A stretch of 64,000 bases of DNA, taken from assembly GCF_047468865.1 (NCBI RefSeq), contig NZ_JBLGTV010000013.1, positions 1 through 64,000 on the forward strand, in the 5' to 3' direction. The DNA is from Castellaniella hirudinis_A (lineage in GTDB: Bacteria; Pseudomonadota; Gammaproteobacteria; Burkholderiales; Burkholderiaceae_B). Below, in pieces: positions 1 through 6,752 of the stretch; the stretch's first letter is position 1, and the number at the start of each line of letters is the position of its first letter. Both the position numbers and the translations under genes were made by a program. The notes beneath the pieces were generated by a model. That model saw only the letters and a program-made list of their open reading frames with translations, was not told the DNA's origin and ran no database searches.

Positions 1-438
1 AACCGCCACCGGGACAAGCGCACGCGGCTGGTACCCAAATTGCAACTGGTGCGCCGGCTGCAGCATTATGGCTACGATCCCGTGGTGGCCATGCAGGTGT
101 ACCGCCTGATCGAATGGATGATTGCGCTGCCCGAAGACCTGGAAGCGGAGTTTTTACAGACGGTCGAGACCCTGACCAAGGAGAACGAGATGACGTATGT
201 CACGCTGATCGAACGCGCCGGCCATGCCCGGGGCCACGCCGAAGGGCTTGTCGAAGGCAAAGCAGAAGGCAGTGTGGAGGGCCAGTCGAAGACCTTGCTG
301 CTGCAGATACAGCGCCGCTTCGGCCCGCAGCCCGACGCCATTGCCCGGCGCATCCAGGCCGCCACGGCGGCGCAACTGGAAACCTGGTTGCTGAACATCC
401 TGGACGCCACCGAACTGGATGACGTGTTTCGGGATTGA
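1..438 (+). CDS. C-terminal part of an Rpn-type nuclease/putative transposase-family protein (5' truncated by window)
   Basis: The frame is open from base 1 with no start codon needed, so only the C-terminal 145 residues or so are present. A charged block reads like GHARGHAEGLVEGKAEG at about residues 75-92, and is followed by a short helical end ending in TELDDVFRD. Glycine/glutamate-spaced repeats of this kind followed by a helical DUF4351-like tail are usual at the C terminus of Rpn/PD-(D/E)XK proteins (recombination-promoting nuclease, transposase_31 relatives). The catalytic domain would lie upstream of the window. It converges on the urea transporter gene 10 bp away. The family call rests on the tail pattern only. 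Confidence 0.6.
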   Translation, partial: NRHRDKRTRLVPKLQLVRRLQHYGYDPVVAMQVYRLIEWMIALPEDLEAEFLQTVETLTKENEMTYVTLIERAGHARGHAEGLVEGKAEGSVEGQSKTLLLQIQRRFGPQPDAIARRIQAATAAQLETWLLNILDATELDDVFRD

Positions 439-447
439 TGGCGGTTT

Positions 448-1419
448 TCAGCACTCGGCCGGCCGGATGGCGGGTGGTGTCAGCCTGAAATAAGGCGCCA
501 GGCCCATGAACGCATACAGGGTCAGCAAATACGGGGCCGTCAACATGGGCAGGCCCACCCGGGCGGCGAGGGCATCGGCCCCCGTTTGCAGCAGCACGGT
601 AGTCAGGGTGCCCAGCAAGGCATAGCAGGCCGTGCGTCGGGACGGCGGCAAATAGACCACGCCCAACGCCATGGCGGTCAGGATCGGACTGAAGCCCCAC
701 AAGCCTTGCAGCACGGCGGCGGGATTCGCCCGCAAGGCCAGGGCGCAGGCCATCGACACCAGCGACCCGGCGACGACGGCCAGGGCGGCCCGGCGCGAGG
801 CCAGCGCAACGCCCAACAGAACCAGGGCGCCACTGACGGCGCTGCCCAGCAAAAAGACCTGGGCAATGTTGCGAAAAAAAATCTGAACGGCTTCGGCCAG
901 CGAGGGCAAGGCGGCGGCGCCGGCCAGATAGGCCGAAGTCGCTGGCAAGGGGGTGGCGGCGACCGGCCCCTGCCCGCCCAGGGCCAAGGCCCCGGCCAAC
1001 AGCAGCCAAGTGACGGCCACGAACGGTCCGGTAGACCCCGGAATGCCCCGGCGCCGGGTGAGCAGGGCGGAAAACAGATCCACCGCCACGGTGCTGGCTG
1101 CCGCCCCGAGCACGACGCCGGCCCACAGCCAGGGCGAGGCCGCCAGGAACGTGGGCAGGGCCACCCCAACCAGGATGCCGTTGAACCCATACAACCCGGC
1201 GCGCACCGCGGATCGATCGCGCATCCAGCCCAGGGCCGTCCCGGTGGCGATGATCAGGCCCAACAGGGCGCCCCCCGCAGGGGCCCAGTGATGGCTGTCG
1301 AAAGCGGCATAGGCAATGGCGGCGATGAACAGCGCACCCGCCAGGGCGTTGCCCAGAAAAAACACCTGTCCGGCGCCGCGCAGGCTGATACTGACGCAAT
1401 GACTCTGATGTGCTGCCAT
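448..1419 (-). CDS. Urea transporter (UT family)
   Basis: 323-residue integral membrane protein. The sequence shows the internal duplication typical of the UT family: LRGAGQVFFLGNALAGALF near the N terminus and a matching FFRNIAQVFLLGSAVSGAL in the second half, each followed by a GFNGILVG / GFSPILTA segment that contributes to the selectivity filter. It should passively conduct urea across the inner membrane. The frame extends upstream to 1584, but the added 55 residues are not UT-like and would overlap the divergent AraC gene, so the ATG at 1419 is preferred. No urease or urea carboxylase gene is in the window, so the metabolic partner is not visible. The AraC gene next door is divergent and could regulate it. 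Confidence 0.85.
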   Translation of the reverse strand: MAAHQSHCVSISLRGAGQVFFLGNALAGALFIAAIAYAAFDSHHWAPAGGALLGLIIATGTALGWMRDRSAVRAGLYGFNGILVGVALPTFLAASPWLWAGVVLGAAASTVAVDLFSALLTRRRGIPGSTGPFVAVTWLLLAGALALGGQGPVAATPLPATSAYLAGAAALPSLAEAVQIFFRNIAQVFLLGSAVSGALVLLGVALASRRAALAVVAGSLVSMACALALRANPAAVLQGLWGFSPILTAMALGVVYLPPSRRTACYALLGTLTTVLLQTGADALAARVGLPMLTAPYLLTLYAFMGLAPYFRLTPPAIRPAEC

Positions 1420-1582
1420 GAAATTGAGAAAAAAAGACCGACCAGGCCGCGATGCGGGTCTCTTGGCGACACCCACATCAACAGCCCGGCGGTCCGGGGC
1501 TCTCAGGGTGTAGATTAAACTAGTCGGCAAGCAATGTTTAACGGCAATAAACCATGAAACATCTCCGAACGGACAATCAGCC

Positions 1583-2470
1583 ATGATGGATGAACCCTTT
1601 CCTCAGGCGATCCCGGCCCCGGCGGACGACACAACACGCCTCGTCGCCCCGGCGCGGGTGCCCGGCCATGCCCCGATCATCCAGCAAGGATTCCTGCACC
1701 AGCTGCCCCGGCCCCTGTATGGCCACATCAACAGCCAGTCGAACATGATCATCCCGCGCCCGCATGAGCACCACTGGGCGCAGCTATCTTACGCCATTCG
1801 TGGGCATTTGCAGGTGGTCACCGAACAGGCCCGCTTCATCGCCCTGCCCCAGCGGGCGGTCTGGATACCGGCGGGCGTGCAGCACCAGGTGCACGAATCC
1901 CCCTACACAGTCATCCGCAGCCTGTACATCGACGCCGAGGCGGTGGGGCTGGACTGGGCCGATTGCCGGGTGCTGGTGATCCGCCCGCTGCTGCAGGAAC
2001 TGATCCGCACCTTCAGCATCATCCCCATCGAATACCAGGAAGACGGCCCGGACGGACGCCTGGCCCAGGTACTGATCGACCAGATTGCCGTGTGCCAGCA
2101 AGCGGGCCTGGTGCTGCCCTGGCCGTCGGACAAGCGCCTGCAAAGCCTGTGCCGCCAGCTTCATCAACACCCGGATACGGCACCGGGGCTGGCGCAATAT
2201 GGACGGCGGGTGGGGCTGTCGGAGAAAACCTTGACGCGCCTGTTTCAACAGCAGACGGGGCTGGGTTTCAGGCTATGGCGCCAGCGCGCCCGGCTGGTGC
2301 ACGCCCTTCCCCTGCTGGAACAGGGTCTGCGGGCCACGGACGTGGCCCTGGCCTGCGGCTATGACAGTTTGTCATCGTTCATCGCCGCATTCAAGGAACA
2401 CACGGGCGAGACCCCGCGTGAGTTTTCGCTGCGCAGCCAGCAGGCGGACACCGCGCCGGAAGCCTATTGA
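1583..2470 (+). CDS. AraC family transcriptional regulator with cupin sensor domain
   Basis: 295 residues. The N-terminal half has an AraC-type cupin pattern (HEHHWAQLSYAIRGHLQV near residues 54-71, with HQVHE later), and the last 100 residues hold the double helix-turn-helix: LSEKTLTRLFQQQTGLGFRLWRQ for the first and ATDVALACGYDSLSSFIAAFKEHTGETPREF for the second, the latter ending in the conserved AraC signature. It is transcribed away from the urea transporter gene with about 160 bp between starts, so that gene is the simplest candidate target. The effector is unknown. An alternative start is the second ATG at 1586. Confidence 0.88.
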   Translation: MMDEPFPQAIPAPADDTTRLVAPARVPGHAPIIQQGFLHQLPRPLYGHINSQSNMIIPRPHEHHWAQLSYAIRGHLQVVTEQARFIALPQRAVWIPAGVQHQVHESPYTVIRSLYIDAEAVGLDWADCRVLVIRPLLQELIRTFSIIPIEYQEDGPDGRLAQVLIDQIAVCQQAGLVLPWPSDKRLQSLCRQLHQHPDTAPGLAQYGRRVGLSEKTLTRLFQQQTGLGFRLWRQRARLVHALPLLEQGLRATDVALACGYDSLSSFIAAFKEHTGETPREFSLRSQQADTAPEAY

Positions 2471-2501
2471 GGGGCGGCCCCCCGGTCGTCGGGCGCCGCC
2501 C

Positions 2502-3599
2502 TTAGAACTCGTCGTCGAAGACCACGCCTTCGTCGGTGCGGCGCATGACGCCCACTTTATAGGCGGCAATGTCCTGTTCTTGCGGGGAGGCCTGGGTCTT
2601 GCTGATGTTCAGCCATTTTTCCATGTATTTCAATGGATTGGACTGCGGAAATTCATAGCGGTCGGTGAGGATGCCCAGGGTGTTGTAGACGTCCTTGGCG
2701 CAGTACAGGGTCCAGGCGGCCAGTCGGTCGCTGTTCATGCCGACCAGTTCGCGGCCTTCGGAGAACAGGTAGTGAATCCAGTCCAGTTCGCTGTCCACGA
2801 CCTCGGCGATCAGTTGTTCGATATCCAGGCGGCATTGGGCGAAGGCCTGCTGGCCGCGCTCGGTGGCCAGTTCGTGCTTCAGCACGGCGCGATCCAGCTC
2901 GGCGTGGATTTCGAGCTCGTCCTGGGCGATTTTCTGGATGGCCTTGCCGATGGGCTGGAACATGCCGGTGTCGCAGATGGCGAAAGTCACGGCAAAGGAC
3001 GCCATGAACTGAATGCGTTCCATGCAGAACAGCGCCACCACCATCATGAACAGCGCATTGTAGGTGTCCTGGTTGTTTTCGATCTGGCCGATGGCGTACT
3101 GGTGCGAGGCTTCGTAGCCATCGGCAAAAGCCTTGACCACGCGGGCCAGGCGTTCGTGGGCTTCGCGCACGCTGAGGATTTCGTCGATGATGGCGGAAGG
3201 ATCGTCGAAAGAATTGCGCACGATCTCGGAATATGTGGCCGCGTGCACGACTTCGTTGTCGGAAATCCGCTGCCAGGCGGCCCAGAGCTCGGACGAGGTG
3301 ATGAACGGGGCCAGCACCGGCGCAATCGCGCGCGAAGCCACGCTGTCGGCTTCCCACTGCCAGGCCAGCGTCTTGACCATCATGTCGTAAGTGGCGCGCG
3401 GGCAGTTCTTGAAGTCGGCGTTGCAGGAGGAATAGTCGAATTCGTTTTCGTCCCAGTCCAGGGATTTCTGGGTCTTGTACAAGGCCCAGATATCGGGATA
3501 GTGGCGGTTGATGGTGTCGAACAGGCCTTGTTTTTCGCCCAGGAACAACAAGGGCTTGGCGTAATCCTGCTTATCGTAGTTGAAAACGTTTTCTGACAT
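2502..3599 (-). CDS. nrdB: Ribonucleoside-diphosphate reductase class Ia, beta subunit
   Basis: 365 residues, close to E. coli NrdB (376). It makes the tyrosyl radical needed by NrdA to reduce ribonucleotides. The second iron-ligand helix reads NEVVHAATYSEI, which keeps the Glu-x-x-His pair and the Tyr four residues after the His that carries the radical. A later Glu lies in MERIQFMASF. The last ligand helix reads IAQDELEIHAELD, where the usual pattern is Glu-x-x-His (as in RDEALH); here one residue appears to be inserted, so this ligand pair needs an alignment. The start at 3599 gives MSENVFNYDK; an in-frame ATG at 3608 is also possible. It lies 71 bp downstream of nrdA and is probably co-transcribed. 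Confidence 0.93.
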   Translation of the reverse strand: MSENVFNYDKQDYAKPLLFLGEKQGLFDTINRHYPDIWALYKTQKSLDWDENEFDYSSCNADFKNCPRATYDMMVKTLAWQWEADSVASRAIAPVLAPFITSSELWAAWQRISDNEVVHAATYSEIVRNSFDDPSAIIDEILSVREAHERLARVVKAFADGYEASHQYAIGQIENNQDTYNALFMMVVALFCMERIQFMASFAVTFAICDTGMFQPIGKAIQKIAQDELEIHAELDRAVLKHELATERGQQAFAQCRLDIEQLIAEVVDSELDWIHYLFSEGRELVGMNSDRLAAWTLYCAKDVYNTLGILTDRYEFPQSNPLKYMEKWLNISKTQASPQEQDIAAYKVGVMRRTDEGVVFDDEF

Positions 3600-3670
3600 G
3601 ATGGGCATATCCACAAGATAGGGGCGCCGAGCCGGCGCGGGCCGGGCGACGCCGAATGAACGGGGTTGGA

Positions 3671-6187
3671 TTACAGGGTGCAGCCGCCGGCGCAAACGGG
3701 ATCGTCGGGGTCGTCCATGCCGTGCAGGGCCTCGACCAGCGGCTGGCCCGCCGGCACCTGGATGCCCAGGGCCCCGGACAGGTTGACGAAACCCTGGGCG
3801 GCGGGGATATCGGCCACCTGCTTCATCCCGGCCGAGGTTTTCTGGTTCATGTAGTACTTGGACTTCAGGCCCATCTTGACCCGGTACAGGTAGTTCTGGA
3901 TCATCTCGGTGGATTCGATGCTGGCGTCGCCGATGACCTTGCGGTAGAAGTCGGCGGAAATCCCCTGATCGGTCCATTTCTGGATGATGGCGTAGACGTC
4001 GGTCATGTCCTGGGCCGGGACGTCCCAGGCGGATTCGTACCAGGCGGCCAGTTCGTCGCCCTCGGGGGCGGCCCAGTAGTTGACCCGCTGGTTGTCCGTC
4101 TTGATCATGGTGAGTTCGCGGATGGGGTAGACGCCGTTGGTGGTGCCCGAGGAATTGGCGGAGGTTTCAGTGGGCATGTGCGCCGCCACCACCGAATTGC
4201 GGATACCGCCGTTGGCGATGATTTCCGCGCGCAGGGTTTCCCAGTCGTAGTGGTTTTGCAGGTCGGCGATCTTGTCGACGTTGCGGTTGTAGGTATCGAC
4301 GGGCAGCCAGCCTTCGGGCCAGCGGGTCTTGTGCATCCAGGGGGCGTTGCCCAGCTCGCGGCCCAGTTGCAGGCTGGCGCGCACCAAATGGTAGTAGTGG
4401 CGTTCGGCCACCCAATGCACATACTGTTTGCCTTCGGCCTCGGTGTAGCGCTTGTGGTTGCGCGCCATCAGGTGGGCCAGGCCCAGCATCCCCACCCCGG
4501 CATTCAGGCGGGCCTTGGAGGTGACCCCGACGTGGGGCAGCTCGTAGTCGGCCAAGTGGATGCACTTGTCGATCATCAGCAAGGCGTAGTAGGCGACTTC
4601 CTGGTATTGGGCGTCGGACTCGATGTTGGACACCACGATGCCGGCCAGGTTGCAGGTGGCGACCTCGGGCGAGGAATAGCGCACGATGCGCGCCACCTGG
4701 CGGCCGTCGGCCAGCGTGTCGCCTGCGGCCAGGTCTTCCAGATAGACCTGTCCCCGGGCGGTGTCCACCACCCCGGTGCCGGGCTGCAGGGTGTGCGGGC
4801 GGCCGTCGGCGTCCTCGAACTCGACCAGGGTGATGTCCGCAGTCTGGTAGAGTTCGGTGATGTGGTTGTACGGGGCCGTGGGCAGGGCGATCTCGGAACA
4901 CAGGTTGGAACTGTAGATCGTGCCCTTGAACGGCGTGTGGTGGTTCATCTCGTAGATGTTGTGCTCGTAGATGCGGCCGGTTTCGTTCCATTCGTTGATG
5001 GCGGTGATCAGCAGCTCGCGGGCATTGACGCGCTGCTTCTTGAAGCCGGGGTTTTGCTCGTACTGCGCGTACAGCTGCTCGAAGCGGGCCTCGTCGTCGC
5101 TATACAAAGCGTCGTAAAGATCGGGCGCGGTATAGCAGTTGAACAGGAAAACGTCTTCGTTGCGGGCGACCTTGCGCGCAAAGAAGCGGTTGCCTCCCCA
5201 GGAATAATCCATGCCGCGAATCTTGCGGTCTTCGGTAGACATGGGGTTTTTCAGGCGCAGCAGCACGTCGACCTCGGGGTCGAAGATGGAGAAATAGCTG
5301 GTGCAGGCCCCGCCCCGGCCGTTTTGCAGGTTGGCCTTGATTTCGGCCACCACGGCGCGCAGATAGGGCAGCTTGCCCTGGTGGCGGATGACGCCCCCGC
5401 GCACGGGGTCGTTGACCGAGCGCGTCTGCAGGTACGAACCGATGCCCGCGCTCATGTAGGTCATGGTGTTGGCGATGTGGTTGCCCACCGCGATGGAGCG
5501 CGCCGAATCGCCCGAGGCATACAGGCAGCAGCTGGCATAGCCGCGCAGGGGCGTGCCCAGGTTGATGTGGTTGGGCGTGGGCGCGTTGATGCGGTTCTTG
5601 GACAGGTGCTCGTAGAATTTGGCGACGTCGGTCATGCGGCGCTGACGGGGCTGATCGACGGCCAGCGCCATGGCCATGCGCATGTAGACGAACTGCGGGG
5701 TTTCGTAGTGGATGCCCTTGACGCGGTCGGAGATGGCGTATTTGGATCGGTGCGTGTGGATCTGGTAGTGCGCGTATTCGAAGTCGCGCGTGTGGTCGAT
5801 CAGGCCCTCGACCTGGAAGTATTCTTCTTCGGAATAGTCCAGGCGTTCCATGTAGCCCAGGGTTTCCAGCTGGCGGTGCAGGGTCAGCACCGTGGGGAAA
5901 GCCCCGCCGCAGACGTCCTTGAGTTCTTTTTGCGCCAGAGCGGCATACAGGCGGCCGGCCATGCGGTTATACGACCAGGTGTCGGCATCCAGGCAGTGCC
6001 GGATCAACTGCATCTGCAGGAACTCGGAGGAGCATTCCTCGGGCATGTTGGTGACGGTTTCCAGCACCACGGACGGCCAGTCCACGCGGTCGCCCAGAGT
6101 GGTGGCCCCCCATTCGCCCCAGCCGTTCAGTTTCGACGGGATAAAGGGCTCTTTGCGTCCATCACGTTTGACGACGGTCTTGATCAT
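3671..6187 (-). CDS. nrdA: Ribonucleoside-diphosphate reductase class Ia, alpha subunit, with an insertion between catalytic cysteines
   Basis: 838 residues. It is the catalytic subunit that reduces NDPs to dNDPs. The N terminus (VVKRDGRKEPFIPSKL) is ATP-cone-like. The first redox cysteine is in GYASCCLYASGDS. The thiyl-radical cysteine with its neighbours is in SSNLCSEIALPT (Asn-x-Cys-x-Glu). The second redox cysteine is in EVATCNLAGIV, and the C-terminal shuttle pair is in CAGGCTL. The distance from the thiyl Cys to the second redox Cys is 82 residues, against 23 in E. coli NrdA. The extra 59 or so residues include VEFEDADGRPHTLQPG and VYLEDLAAGDTLADG, which recall Hint/intein-type beta-strand text. 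The start ATG at 6187 begins MIKTVVKRDG; the frame is open 20 codons further but without family similarity. Two NrdR boxes lie upstream. Confidence 0.95.
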   Translation of the reverse strand: MIKTVVKRDGRKEPFIPSKLNGWGEWGATTLGDRVDWPSVVLETVTNMPEECSSEFLQMQLIRHCLDADTWSYNRMAGRLYAALAQKELKDVCGGAFPTVLTLHRQLETLGYMERLDYSEEEYFQVEGLIDHTRDFEYAHYQIHTHRSKYAISDRVKGIHYETPQFVYMRMAMALAVDQPRQRRMTDVAKFYEHLSKNRINAPTPNHINLGTPLRGYASCCLYASGDSARSIAVGNHIANTMTYMSAGIGSYLQTRSVNDPVRGGVIRHQGKLPYLRAVVAEIKANLQNGRGGACTSYFSIFDPEVDVLLRLKNPMSTEDRKIRGMDYSWGGNRFFARKVARNEDVFLFNCYTAPDLYDALYSDDEARFEQLYAQYEQNPGFKKQRVNARELLITAINEWNETGRIYEHNIYEMNHHTPFKGTIYSSNLCSEIALPTAPYNHITELYQTADITLVEFEDADGRPHTLQPGTGVVDTARGQVYLEDLAAGDTLADGRQVARIVRYSSPEVATCNLAGIVVSNIESDAQYQEVAYYALLMIDKCIHLADYELPHVGVTSKARLNAGVGMLGLAHLMARNHKRYTEAEGKQYVHWVAERHYYHLVRASLQLGRELGNAPWMHKTRWPEGWLPVDTYNRNVDKIADLQNHYDWETLRAEIIANGGIRNSVVAAHMPTETSANSSGTTNGVYPIRELTMIKTDNQRVNYWAAPEGDELAAWYESAWDVPAQDMTDVYAIIQKWTDQGISADFYRKVIGDASIESTEMIQNYLYRVKMGLKSKYYMNQKTSAGMKQVADIPAAQGFVNLSGALGIQVPAGQPLVEALHGMDDPDDPVCAGGCTL

Positions 6188-6256
6188 GGCGGTATCTTCT
6201 TTGGGTGGAGGAGGAGCGGTGCGGCATGCGCCCGTGCGCAGGCGCACTGGCGTTTC

Positions 6257-6272
6257 ACACCAAATATAGTGC
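6257..6272. promoter_or_regulatory. NrdR box 1
   Basis: acaccaaatatagtgc fits the NrdR consensus acaCwAtATaTwGtgt at most positions, including the CxAxATATAG core. It lies 70 bp upstream of the nrdA start and 32 bp (three helical turns) from a second copy. Paired, phased boxes are the normal architecture for repression of nrd operons by the ATP-cone repressor NrdR. Confidence 0.85.
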
Positions 6273-6288
6273 GTATGCTACAACAAAT

Positions 6289-6304
6289 ACACCACATATA
6301 GTGG
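6289..6304. promoter_or_regulatory. NrdR box 2
   Basis: acaccacatatagtgg is the second NrdR-type box, on the same helical face as box 1 (32 bp centre to centre). Together they identify the promoter region of nrdAB. The nrdR gene itself is not in the window. Confidence 0.85.
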
Positions 6305-6636
6305 TCGCAAATTGACCAAAATAACTCGCCGGCGCGCCCGGAACGCCGTTCAGCCAGCGAGGACGCGGCTTCCTGAAAGTGAAACCAGATGTTTATCCTC
6401 AAGGCGCGGCGCCCGCGCCCGGACGCGCCATCCGTCGCTGTCCCAGCCGATGTCCGGCGGTTCGGCGCGGCCCCGCGCGCAAGCCGTCAGGCGAAGGCCG
6501 GGCCGCCCACGCGTGACACCGGCCACCTGTTTGGCTGCGGCGCATTGCTTGCCTTCAGCGCCTGGAAAAACCCCATGCCACCGCTTTTCAGGTGGCCAGG
6601 CCAACCAGACGACGGGCGGCTAAACCGATTGCCGCG
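6305..6636. other. Intergenic stretch with no recognised gene
   Basis: About 330 bases between the nrdAB regulatory region and the 12-bp tandem repeat. Open frames exist on both strands, but none has a recognisable product or a convincing ribosome binding site. The base composition is as GC-rich as coding DNA. I see no terminator, RNA gene or mobile-element end. Confidence 0.5.
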
Positions 6637-6744
6637 CCGGGGGCTGCTCCGATTGTTGCGCCGACTGCTGCTCCGACTGCTGCTCCGAGTGCTGCTCCGA
6701 GTGCTGCTCCGAGTGCCGCCCCGGGTACTACCCCGAATTCCTGC
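6637..6744. repeat. 12-bp degenerate tandem repeat (about nine units)
   Basis: Consecutive 12-base units read ccgggggctgct, (6649) ccgattgttgcg, ccgactgctgct twice, ccgagtgctgct twice, ccgagtgccgcc, ccgggtactacc and ccgaattcctgc. The period keeps every frame open: the plus strand reads repeating Ala-Ala-Pro-Ser/Thr, and the minus strand, in frame with the neighbouring GGDEF-EAL gene beyond its stop, reads Gly-Ala-Ala-Leu/Val. Related text (cctgattcctgc, tccgcttgctgc) continues to about 6780 inside the last codons of that gene, so the array seems to have grown out of, or into, its 3' end. Confidence 0.85.
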
Positions 6745-6752
6745 CTCAGGCG

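Noticed and set aside
4690..4870. Functional intein in NrdA
   Set aside because: The insertion is only about 59 residues and lacks a splice-site Cys/Ser start and the His-Asn end at its borders.
3656..6301. 881-codon open frame on the plus strand
   Set aside because: It is antisense to nrdA; its long Gly/Val/His-rich text has no family pattern, and the opposite strand carries a certain gene.
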